This document shows, piece after piece, positions 1-10,334 of a DNA stretch of 64,000 bases (positions are counted from its first letter, which is position 1; each line of letters starts with the position of its first letter). The translations under genes were made by a program, and so were the position numbers. Origin of the DNA: Pleurostoma richardsiae. Lineage: Eukaryota > Ascomycota > Sordariomycetes > Calosphaeriales > Pleurostomataceae. The stretch lies in contig JANBVO010000001.1 of the NCBI GenBank assembly GCA_030052745.1, positions 2,046,001-2,110,000 on the forward strand. The letters are read 5' to 3'. A model generated the notes under the pieces. It was given only the letters and a program-made list of their open reading frames with translations. It was not told the DNA's origin and did no database searches.

Positions 1-88
1 TGAAGTCGTCCGGATTCCATTTGTCCAGCCTCGGATCCAATTTAGTGCTTCTCTTCCTAGGGGCTATTGGTTGGAAAGCACTCTTCAT
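1..88 (-). CDS. possible 5' end of an unidentified gene, cut by the window edge
   Basis: Reading leftward from an ATG whose first base is position 88, the frame stays open to the edge for 29 codons. It gives a protein-like stretch containing KRSTKLDPRLDKWNPDDF. There is a stop in the same frame about 30 bases upstream of the ATG, so either this is the true start or an intron lies just upstream. The piece is too short to assign to a family. It is listed only because its composition looks more like coding sequence than the surrounding DNA does; chance openness is quite possible. Confidence 0.2.
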   Translation of the reverse strand, partial: MKSAFQPIAPRKRSTKLDPRLDKWNPDDF

Positions 89-2461
89 CTCCGCATCCGC
101 GGGCTCCCACGCAAGCTCTTACTCGACACAGAACCGTATATTCCCTTCCAATGAGCTTCTGAAACCTTGAACAAATTCATAATTGGTCGGGAGGGGGGCC
201 AACCGTCTTACTCCGTGCTCGTGCTTATTTCCACAACGTCGGGTAGCGGAAGGGTACAAGCCAACCATTACCGATTCGCAACCTCCGTTTCCAGGACAGC
301 CTTCCGGATGGTAACTAGTCGGGCTCCGTCAGCCTTCTCGGTACTCAAGGCGCCATTTATCTGTAACATCCCATTGTCGAATCACGCTGCATGTTGAGCA
401 TCTACACATTTCCTGTCGCGGCGGGAGACCGGCAGCCACGCATAAACACGACGCCTCCTGTCACTTGCGTCGCACAACGTACCCGAGACTCCGACGTAGA
501 TTATCGTGCCAATTTCAAGACCAGAGACACACAGTAGGATCATTTCTGACCGGCTCGCTCTGGGTCTTCAGGGCTGGGATAGTGGACATGCTTGGCAACG
601 CTCACCGCCGAAGACGGGAGATCCATGCCTGGGATGCGGCCTGTTCGAACGCCGTCTGTGCTTGACCGGTAAACGACGCAATACGACCTCGGTCTCTGCT
701 GTCGGTCAAGGCGGTACCTCCCTCACGGGACGTGCATAGCTGGGTACATCGCGGGGAGCTAACGCAAACTCGTTCTCATCGTCGGGATGTTGTCGGCTTT
801 GCTGCTCCACAGACCTCGTCATTCTCCTGGGTTGACCGGACCCATCGTCGTCATGGCGGGCCTACCCTGCGGGTTGCAGAGAGCTCTACTGACCAAAGGT
901 AGCTATATCAGGCGGCCGTAAGGTGGTCCATATGGCCGCATGATGAACTGTGCCTTGGGTGTATCGAGGTTGGGCTCCGTCAGACCCAAAGCAGGCAGGC
1001 GGCAGAGCTTGAGCTGCACTTCGGTTCAAGTCTGACGGCAAGGTAGGTAGGTACGGCTTGTCCGGGCATGCTGTTAGGGATCGGAGGAACTGGATGTACA
1101 TGCGCTTCGGGAGTGACCGATGGTGGTACTTGGAAGTGTGGCGCTCCAAGTGCTGTTTCCGGACGCGGTGGGGCAGGAGAGGGGAAGTCCAGGGAGGTAC
1201 CTCTAGGCTCCGAAGGTGGCTAGTGTGGTACGTCCGGTGACATGTCCTTTATCGATAATAACAACAATAAGCCTGGCGGCGGCGATGGTAGTCCCCATGT
1301 TTTGTTGACCGCAACCTCTCAAGACCCGCTCTCCCGCATTCTCTGCCCTCTTTCCAATTTCTTCCCTCCTGCAACAACCCCACGTCCTTGCAGCCCGGCG
1401 CATTGCATCTCAGAACCCAAGACGCCATCCTGCCTGACCCAGTCCAGGATTTTCCAGGTCTGCCGATTTGAGCGGACAACTCAGACATCCACACCCCATC
1501 CTGAGCAAACGTGAGCAAACACCCCCGGCTCCTCGTGGTTGCGCACCTACGGTAGCGGTTGCTCGGACCGGCGCAAGGTCGCGCGAGCTCTGCTTTGCGC
1601 GCGCCTTTTGCTTGGTCTGTCCCGTCTGCGCGCCCCGGGTCTTGGGCCGCACAACCACCTCGGCAAGGGAAACAACAGCACACACTCTGACGCGACTTTG
1701 CAGACACCCACGAGGCGACTCAAGCTCCGGTGGAAGCACAGCCAATCTTTCCGGCGCAGCTCCTAGATATCCCCCGCGATCGCGAATTAAGGATTAACCT
1801 ATCCTTTCTCGAGGTAGCCAACCATCTGCCACCTACGTCGCCGTGTTGGTGTAACCCGCCTGTCGCAGGTACTCCGGCAGAGTACTCGAGCCACGGATAC
1901 GCCCCGCCGCGCGCCGCGAGAGGGAGAAGTTGACTGCAGCAAGGTGGCCTAGATCGAACTAAGGGTAGGCGAAGTCTCTATTTTCCCTCGTGGTTCCTTC
2001 GAAAGCGTTCCTGCACCTTAGATAGGAGGATTCGGGACAGGTGGACCAGCGGATGGCAGGAGATCTCGCGACGGCCAAGGGCAGCAGGCTCCATCCATCC
2101 TGCAGCAAGACGCTCCAGCACCAGAGCTACTTGGCGCTAGAGAGCCAGCCCTTGTGAGACCCGCAGTAACGCATCTACACCCCCTCCCCGTCTCAGCCAT
2201 CCCGCCTTTCTTCACTCATCCTAAGCCCGTCAGAGCCTGAATTGGAAATAACGAGTAAAAAATAGTCTGTGGCAGACGCTGCGAGGGAAAAAGAGGGCAC
2301 CGGTTGACGCATCTCTGCAGCTTAAGCAGCCCCGGAAGCCGCAAGCCTCACAACCCTGCAACGTGTCAGGGTGCCAGGGACACATCATCCCTAAACAGCT
2401 GTACAAGCTCGTCAGTCCAAGGATTTTTCAGGAAGCTCGCACCCGCTGCAGGTAGCCAAAT
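89..2461. other. intergenic region upstream of hapC
   Basis: No gene is recognised here. Several frames on both strands are open for 60-150 codons, notably around 1200-1800, but they overlap each other on opposite strands. None shows a recognisable domain, which is what GC-rich non-coding DNA produces. Around 1040-1056 lies a short GGTAGGTAGGTACG run of the kind that recurs in other gaps of this window. The last few hundred bases should hold the hapC promoter and 5' leader. Confidence 0.6.
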
Positions 2462-3536
2462 ATGTCGGATTCCCCCCAATCCCCTCCAAAAGATGTCGAA
2501 CAAGGTGTACCGTCACCCGACGAGGAAGCACAAATGAATGATCCTCACGACCCACACTCGAGCGGGCTCACCTATGAGTTCGAGGTAAAAGAGCAGGACC
2601 GGTGGTTGCCCATAGCCAATGGTGCGTCAAATCTCTCTCTTTGCTCTCTCATGATTCGCGTGTCGACGAGTGCCGCGCGCAGAGCTTTACCCTCTCTGGT
2701 GTGCGCTCGATGCATGGCGACGACAGGTCCTCCGTTGACTGGCATCGCTTCTGTTCTGGCATCGCCTCCAAAACAGCCGCGCATACCTATTCGTCCATGC
2801 CTCGCGATTCGTCTTCTAAGTCGCCGGAAGCGCCTCGCGCTTCCTTGTCCAAGGCCGACAAGTACGACGCTTATGATGCTAACATACGGAATTTTGCTCC
2901 AGTTGCCCGTATCATGAAAAATGCCCTGCCTGAGAATGCAAAGATCGCAAAGGAGGCCAAGGAGTGCATGCAGGAGTGTGTCAGCGAGTTCATCAGCTTC
3001 ATCACTAGTGAAGGTAAGCTTCCTCGACCTGTCTTCGTCCTCATACACCTATAGAGGTACTCGGCTCCTGTTTGTTGGAAGCGTGGTCTAACCCCTATGG
3101 CAGCCTCGGAGAAGTGTCACCAAGAGAAGCGGAAGACTGTCAATGGCGAGGACATTCTGTTTGCTATGACCTCTCTGGGATTCGAAAACTACGCCGAAGC
3201 CCTGAAGATTTATCTTTCCAAATACAGAGAAGTAAAGTTCCCCCTATCCCAGCGTGGTCGGGCTGTCCTTGCAACTTGTCCGCGCGTCCCCAAGGATCGT
3301 GATGTGGCTAACCAATGTTGCAGCAGTCTCAATCAAATAGGGGCGACAACCCGCAGAATCGGCCTAACAGTCAAGGATACGGAGCTGCTGGTGGCGCAAG
3401 CGGCTCCAACCCTTCCGCCTCTGCCTTCCCGACCGGCGACCTCGGTGGCCAACAGGGAGACGCTACAGACCCCTCACCATACATGTACGGTGCTCAGGGC
3501 GGCCACAACGGTGCGGGTGCCGGCGATACCTATTAG
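2462..3536 (+). CDS. hapC: CCAAT-binding factor subunit HapC / Hap3 (NF-YB)
   Basis: This is the NF-YB histone-fold subunit of the heterotrimeric CCAAT-binding complex, which acts in the nucleus with NF-YC (HapE) and NF-YA (HapB). My model has four exons: 2462-2621, 2903-3013, 3104-3231 and 3324-3536, giving 203 residues. The conserved core starts at [10 protein letters not shown] (about residue 44) and continues [20 protein letters not shown], then [20 protein letters not shown], then [20 protein letters not shown], and ends SKYRE near residue 133. This matches the family almost residue for residue. The N-terminus is acidic and proline-rich, and the tail is rich in Gly, Asn and Gln. Introns are 281, 90 and 92 bp, all GT-AG, with phases 1, 1 and 0; the first is clearly the longest. 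In other ascomycetes HapC-type complexes control iron, nitrogen and secondary-metabolism genes; whether they do so here is not shown by the sequence. Confidence 0.97.
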
Positions 3537-4991
3537 CATCACACTATGTTGCTCTCTTGATAAGACTCACCCCTGCCTTTGACGGCATCTCCCCAAACTT
3601 GGTCCGTACCAGTCGGTTCTTTCGGAAATCTAGGCTATCGCGGCGCCACTGTGTATGACTACCTACAGTCCCGAGCCTCCTAGTGTCCTGGATGCGGGAG
3701 CCGAATCGCTCGCAATTTGGCACTACTGTACATGATGGTATTGGGAATGAGGACTGGCTGGGGTTTACGGTTTCCTAAAAAAAAGGTGTCACTTCTCGTT
3801 TGCGGTTCACTTGCGGTCTACGATAGATATCCCACGGCGTTCACGTCTCTTCACTACGTCAGCCCAGGAGCGGTCCAGGCTACGTCAGTCTACAGTTCGA
3901 CAGTTCCCCTTCCCCTATAGTGGCTTTTTGGTGTTGGTACACAGTCCATCGGCCAAAAAGCGGACAGAACAGCAGACATATATAGCTTGATCATTCAACT
4001 TTTCTTGGCTTTCGTTGTTGGAGCATCTCCTCGGTCAGTTGTCTATCCGTTCATCAGCAGCAGGACGAAGCATCTGCAGAGCTCCCTTATGCGACAGGGG
4101 CAAATTCACAATCGTGCTTGCGTCAACGGGGGTAACATCCACATCACACAAGGTTCATTCGTGCGTCGCGACCGGTGCACCGGCCGTCGCATGATCAGGA
4201 GGCCGAGTGTTACGTAGGTAGTAGGCAATAAGCTCTTGCCGACGGTGTGAAATGCCCCGAACGTCTCAGTGTATCGCCAATTGGGGCAGCCTGATTACGA
4301 CGGCAGTCCTGGGAGTCTGGAACGTGTCTTGGTCTAACCGGAGACATAAAGATTGCATGTTGGGCGTTTGATAGATAGCCCGACGCGTTGCCTTGGCTCA
4401 GATGCTGCCTCTCTGGCGCCATCTGTTGGATGCGAGTCTATAAATTCGTATCTTGTTCTCTGGAGTATAGATGCGCATGTGATAGTTCACTCACAAATTC
4501 TTGAAGGTCCGATACGTAGTCGTCGTCGTCGTAGGCGGCATAATAGACCGTAGACCCGACGCAAGTGCCGCCACAATAGACGGGAATGGACAATGGGACG
4601 GGCGGCAAGGGGCCCGCCGTGTGCACAGACCACCGCGAGTCGGGGACGGTGTGGGCTACGGGAGCAGACCGCCGTCCGCTACCCCTCGAAATTTGGTTGT
4701 CCAGTGACGGAGGTGAGGTACCCGCACAAAAAAAGTTTCTGAGGTCGCTGTCCCCTCCGCCTCACCTTCTCCTCACCACCAACCCAGCAATCTCAATGCT
4801 GTGTGATCTCGATTGTCTTCCTGCCTTTTCCCGCCACCTATTCATCAAAGGGGTCCTATTATGTCAAGCACTCTAAGCCTAGGACCTCTCCGCGCCCACC
4901 TTCCTGGCTCAAATCACTTCCCAACCCCTACGGGCTTCGTCAATCAATATCCTTGCACGCCCGATAAGGACCTGTGTCTCTGCTCCCACTG
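3537..4991. other. hapC 3' flank and RRN3 promoter
   Basis: A gap of about 1.45 kb between two genes on the same strand. It holds the expected hapC 3' UTR and RRN3 5' region. A run of eight A lies near 3777-3784, and a short GTC-rich run (gtagtcgtcgtcgtcgtagg) lies near 4518. Only short, domain-free open frames are present. I see no RNA gene or repeat. Confidence 0.6.
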
Positions 4992-7124
4992 ATGGCGTCC
5001 TTCACCCCCGCCAAGGCGAAGGCGCAGGTCGTGCCCTCATCGGCGCTGAAGCCAACCCCGAAGAGCATACTGCGCACACCGTCGACAAAACTAGGCCGGC
5101 GGCAGCGAGAAGACGACGAGGAGGCGCCCGAAAGCCCCTCGAAGAAGCGGAAAGTCATGTTCGACGTACCGGATGTCGGCGAGGTGAAAGGGTTGGAGCT
5201 TCGATCGGTGGAGGACACCAAGCAGGAGGTGCGAAAGATATTCGAGGCTCACGAGCGGGGAGACGAGGAGGGATACGACATGCTCAAGGACATCTTCGCA
5301 CACGATAGGCAGCAGTACTCCGCCGAGGGCAGTGTCGACGACGATTCCGGCGTTAAGCCGGAGGAGCTGCTGGCATACGTTGTTGCGCTCACGACGTGTG
5401 TGCCTGCCATGGGGAAGAACTACTCGGGGCTGGTGAAGGAGATCCTCAAGTGCGCCTGGCTGGGCCGCGATGAGGTTTTCGTCAAGGCATACCTGCAGTT
5501 CCTAGCCGCCCTTGTGAGCGCGCAAGGATCATACCTATATCCTGTCCTCTCTATGTTCGTCGAGAAGTTCCGCGAATCGAGGCCTTCATCATGGACCGTC
5601 CCTGGTTTCCCTGATGTCGATCGGGAGACCATGGAGGCGCGGCTTCATTCCGGACTGGCGTATCTCATAAAGCTGTTTCCAGCAGCCACCCCAGTCATCA
5701 GGAAGCTGTTGGCTTCAGAGTTCCCTTACTCGGAAGAGTCGCTCCCGATCTACAAGACCTATATCGGAAATATGCTACAGATGAGAGAGTACGCCACAGA
5801 TATCGCAGCCGACATCATGGAGATCATCACCGACCGTCTCGTCAAGCTAGATGTGCAGATGCAGCTGGATCTAGATGACCTAGATGACGACACGAGCGCA
5901 GCGGTGGCATCTCAGCTCAGAGCTGCACAGTCAAGGGCGCTGGAAGGGGAGGACGATTCCGACGAGAGTGACGCCGAGTCTATTGCCAGCGACGACTCGG
6001 ATGCGGATGAACAATCGAAGCAGGTCGAGCGCGCGAGCCAAACTGTCCAGAAGATGGATATGATCCTCGAGACCCTCTTCCAACTTTACACGCCCATCTT
6101 CGAAGACCCGGACTCAACAACGGCAATGAGGACGTTCGAAGATCTCCTGACAGAGCTGACGTTCCTTATATTGCCGACGTACAAGTCGCGGCACACGCAG
6201 TGAGCTACTCTGTCATCCCGTATATATAGTGGCGGGGCCTTGCTGACTTCAGTCTCTAGATTCATATTATTCCATTTCAGCCAGCGATCACATACCCTCA
6301 TCGACATGATGGTCGGGACGCTGTTCAATATTGCTTTCCAGAACAATACCTCGATGGTCCTGAGACAGAGTGCTGTTGCCTACCTTGCCAGCTTCGCTAG
6401 TAGAGGAAGACATGTACCGGCAGAGACCGTCCGCTCGATATGCGACGTGCTCATGCAGCACACCGAGCTATACCGGAGTCGCTACGAGAAGAATTGTCAC
6501 GGGCCGAACCTACAAAAGTTCACGATCTACTACGCCCTCTTCCAGGGGCTGCTGTACATCTTCTGCTTCCGCTGGCGAGACCTGATCGTGTCCGCGCCAG
6601 ACATGATAGACGAGGACGACCCGGCCTCCTACCTGGGCCACGACCTGACCTGGCTCCCGGGCCTCCGGGAGATCATCCGCCAGAACATCTGGAGCAAGTT
6701 CAACCCCCTCAAGGTGTGCAGCCCGGCCATCACCGCCGAGTTCGCCCGCCTCGCCAGCTTCACGACCTTCATGTTCGTGCACGACAAGATCGACGCCAAC
6801 CGGCGCGTCCACCTGGCGCAGTTCGCGTCGGGCGGGTACGCCAACCCGGGGGCCGGCGGCAGCACCCTCCTGCGGGAGCCGGGCCACGACCCCAACGACG
6901 AGAGCTGGCTGCAGCTGGAGCCGCCGTCGTGCTTCGACCCCTACCAGCTGCCGGTCTCGCGGCGGTGGGTCGCCGATGACTACATCTCCTGGAAGCCCAT
7001 ACCCGGTCTGGACAGGCAGGAGGAGAACGACGAGGACAGCGACGACGGCGCGGAGATGGACGAGGACGAGGACCTCGTTGAGGAGGACACCGCGACTGAT
7101 GATGGAGATGCCGACGAGCGATGA
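4992..7124 (+). CDS. RRN3: RNA polymerase I-specific transcription initiation factor RRN3
   Basis: Rrn3 (TIF-IA) bridges RNA polymerase I (via Rpa43) and the core factor at the rDNA promoter, and it controls rRNA synthesis with growth. There are two exons, 4992-6199 and 6260-7124, giving 690 residues. The 60-bp intron is placed so that RHTQ runs into FILFHFSQRSH, the conserved mid-protein helix region. Other recognisable family stretches are LPIYKTYIGNMLQMREYA followed by ADIMEIITDRLVKLDVQMQL, then CFRWRDLI, and near the C-terminus FDPYQLPVSRRWVADDYISW. An acidic Ser/Asp tract of about 30 residues sits near residue 320, and a second acidic tract ends the protein; phosphorylation there would fit the family but is inferred. 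An in-frame ATG at 4974 would add six residues. I prefer 4992 (MASFTPAKAK). The gene converges on TEX1. Confidence 0.95.
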
Positions 7125-7913
7125 AATTCTTTCTTCTTTCCTCCCCTTCTCTCCTGGGGACATTCTTTGGTTGGCATCTCTGGCCGACACCTTGCATGGC
7201 GTTTCTGTGTGTGATGTTTTGGGCAAGAGCTAGGGGACATCTGCTATGGCACGGCGTTCAGTGAGGATCTGATTTTGGCCACAAAGGGAGGGCCCGGAAA
7301 AGGGAAAAGCGAGCGCCGAGGATTGTGCATATGGCTAGCAATGCATTGGAGGCGTCCTTGATATACCTTTGCTTTTTTGGGGGGGCATCATGATGTGGTC
7401 TCTGGGGCGTCACTATACTAGGTAGATCTAGTAGACGGGATATAGTACAATCGAACGTCGAAGATTGATGCAACCTTTGCTTCTTCCGTTGTCTACCTAC
7501 GAGTGTCTCTCGCCTGTCATCTATAGGCACCCTAGACCGGGCGTTCCGTGTACCTCGTCATATTCGAACCCCTAGCCGGCGGTAGACCCAGCCACTTGAG
7601 AAGCTCAAATCCCCATCAACGCCCCCTTCGTCGAGGAGTCATTGTTCAATTTCGCATTTCCCCGTCGGATGTCCCGCGATACGATTAGGGGCAGCACACT
7701 GGCCCATATCGCTCCTTCGCAACTGAGACCAGCTAGAACCAACCCATCGTGAACCGGCGTCCACACATCCAAGCCACGAGTTCCAGCCGCCCCAACAAGA
7801 TGATCCACGGTTCTCTCCGCTCCATCCTTCTTCGGGTACTCATACAATGCCGCAGGAGCGCAAATACTTCGTGGGCCCCGTCCTTTATCCGTCACTTCAG
7901 ACCACCGACGGGC
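7125..7913. other. convergent 3' region between RRN3 and TEX1
   Basis: About 0.8 kb where the two transcription units meet tail to tail. A T6 run followed by a G7 run lies near 7374-7386. The minus strand has a 96-codon open frame (7605-7895) that starts just downstream of the TEX1 stop. It shows no family resemblance and is better read as TEX1 3' UTR. Nothing else is recognised. Confidence 0.6.
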
Positions 7914-9205
7914 TCACTTCCTGTCCGGGTCGACACCGACGATTCTAAGCATGCCGATGTCGCTGTAGGCCAGGCAGTACCGGGTGGGCGCCCAGGAGAC
8001 GACGGGGCTGGGGCTGGCGGTCTTGAATGTGTGGACGTGCTCGCCCGTCTCGACGTGGTTGACCTCGAGTCCCGTGCCTGCGACGAAGAGGGTCAGTTAA
8101 CTCGTCCCGCGACTGCCGAGATGAAATAAGGACTCGGGTGAGGCAGAGTTTCAAGAAGCTGTGTAAGAAGAGATGCTGACCTTCGTCACTGCCGCCGACG
8201 ATGTACGCTCCGTCAAACGTGAAACCTGTTTTGATACGATGGTGGTCAGTTCCGGGGCCGTATAGAAGTGTGTAGAGTATTGTGAAGCATGAATAGGAGG
8301 GAAGACGCACTCAAACTGCGAACAGCGCCGACCATGTTCGTCAGCGTCCGCGGGCAGATCCAGTTCGACGTATCCCACAGTGAGATGATCGAATCCGAGC
8401 CTCCTGTAGCGAGGTACTTGGCAGCGGGTGACAGCGCGACGGAGAGAGCGGATGACGTGTGGCCGTCGAGGAAGAACTCGGGGAATCTGCCCTCCTCGTC
8501 CGCTCCGTACGGCAGGTGATACGCAGGCTGCAGCGTGGGATAGTCGAGAATGCGCACGCGACCGTCGCCAGTGGTGACGAAGATGACCTCTCCGGCCCAG
8601 TCGAAGGCGATCTGGTTCGTCTGCACAGGCTGCTGAAAACTAGCGCGAGGAGTGGGTGACGTGGGGTCTAGGATGAAGACGTTATCGGCCTGAGAATAAT
8701 TAGATCTTGCTGAGACGGAGCCATTGTCTGTGGCTATGAGCGGTAGAGGGTAGAATCGTCGTGAACGTACCTTGTTGCCGACGATAATCGACTCTCCGTC
8801 CGGGTGCCAGACCAAAGTAAAAGCATCGCCGAGGCCCTTGATCTCGTTGACGCAGGCCTTGGTGCGGACGTCCCAGAACTTGACGACGCCGTCATTGCTG
8901 ACGCTGCACAGCTCAGCGTCCTTGACAGGGTTGAAAGCCACCTTCTCGATCGGCGCAGCGTGCCCCTTAAGTTCAGTTGAGAATCGCGCATTAGGCTTCT
9001 CAGGGTTCCCTGTCTGGGGGTTAGAATATCCTACCGCGGCCATTCGGTATAGGAGATCATGTAGGTACGTACACACGCGTAGCGTCTTGTCAGCAGCTCC
9101 GGTAGCGATCAAGTTGCCCAAGGGGTTCCAGTCGATAGAGCGAATGCTGCGGTTGGGTTTAGCTGCGTTAGCAACCTTCCGAGTGAACTTGCGCTTCGGA
9201 GCCAT
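7914..9205 (-). CDS. TEX1: THO complex subunit TEX1 / THOC3 (WD40 protein)
   Basis: A beta-propeller subunit of the THO/TREX complex, which couples transcription to mRNA packaging and nuclear export. My model has five exons, 9073-9205, 8771-9009, 8311-8689, 8181-8225 and 7914-8077, giving 319 residues. WD repeats are visible from about residue 20 (RSIDWNPLGNLIATGAADKT), then GHAAPIEKVAFNP with VKFWDVRT, then DAFTLVWHPDGESIIVGNK, FDWAGEVIFVTTGDGRVRIL and ALSPAAKYLATGGSDSIISL; the last blade includes GAYIVGGSDEG. The third intron (8226-8310) and the third-from-last junctions were fixed by frame and by GT-AG sites; the second intron (8690-8770) is 81 bp and lacks an in-frame stop, so retention would stay in frame. 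The start is MAPKRKFTRKV. Divergent from RIC1. Confidence 0.93.
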
Positions 9206-10334
9206 CGCTGGTTGGGAGGAGACCTTGATAGAGAGGAGCTTGAAGATGGTATAGGAGAGAGATGGGATGGATACTGCTGAGGGGATGGAGAAGGTAAGGA
9301 AGGGTAGCGGGAAGGGCGCGGAGGATAGGGAAAGATGGTAGAACAGGAAAAGCACCCGCTCACTTATGAGACTGCGCGCCTCTGTTAGAGGCCGGATCGT
9401 GGTACGAGACGCTCTTCAACGGTTCAAAGTAGGAAGAGAAGCGTTCCTTGTTAAGGCCTTGGCGGGGCTTGAGTAAGGGAGCCATGCTGCCGCCGCTTCT
9501 TGCACCTGCGTTGAACCAGGTCGCTTTGCCTTGGTTGCTCTGCTGCGGCCGGTATCACGACCGTCCACGACCGTCGTCTGCTGGAGGGAATGTCCCGAAG
9601 AAGTGACTATGTGACTATGTGACCGGACTGCTCGCCGGTCTAAGTCGACGAGACAGACGCCTCAAGTTCCCACCGCGAAGATGCTGGCCGAAAGTCAGTT
9701 CACTTGTTCCTGGCAGACTTGAGATCCTTTCAAAAAAACCAAAAGAGACCTACACAAGCAGTTCAAGAGGATGAACAAAGAAGGTACATCATCTGTCTTG
9801 GAAGATGGCACGCCGGGCGTTCTGTGATGTGAGAATCGGCTGAAAAATGCCGTCACCTGGGACTCTTGTTTATGTGAGATTCACTTCACGCCCGCCGACC
9901 ATGTCGATGAAGTATCAAGTGCAGGTGAACTGAGGCTGAGTGGGCCGCCGCCAGGTACGACCGATCTGTCGGTGGCTTGTGCCGGCCTACCGGTGGAGGT
10001 ACAGTACAGAGAAAGAAAGAAGCATGGGCCACCTTGGCCCCAGCGGGCCCTCCAGTGCTGGTGGTACCTTTTGCCGGCCCCGAGCCCAGGATCCATTCCC
10101 GCCTGCATCGACCTGCCAGGTACCTTACCGACCCAACACCGTACAGCCCGGGTTAACTAGTAGTAGTAGTCAGCCTACTATTACGTATCGTTGCTACTTC
10201 AGCACCTACGACGACATTCGACGATATGATACGCTGCCCCAGGCGATGAGCTGACGAGCTCGCATCTCCAACTGGTCGGAGGAAGGCGCATCTGCTGCTT
10301 GCACTCTTGGCTCCCGACAGCCAGCCAGTCCAGC
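9206..10334. other. divergent promoter region between TEX1 and RIC1
   Basis: About 1.1 kb between two gene starts, so both promoters must lie here. The TEX1-proximal part (9220-9360) is strongly purine/pyrimidine biased (CT-rich on the TEX1 sense strand), as is common for fungal core promoters. A CAGGTACCTTACC word lies near 10110. No gene, RNA or mobile element is recognised. Confidence 0.6.

Noticed and set aside
1015-1040. GGTTCAAGTCT, a tRNA B-box-like word
   Set aside because: No matching A box or cloverleaf can be drawn around it. Similar GTTCGA words elsewhere (for example near 1953 and 56548) also fail.
6510-7226. 238-codon minus-strand frame and its relatives
   Set aside because: Antisense shadows of the GC-rich RRN3 second exon; no domain of their own.
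7605-7895. 96-codon minus-strand frame just downstream of TEX1
   Set aside because: No family resemblance, and most simply TEX1 3' UTR.
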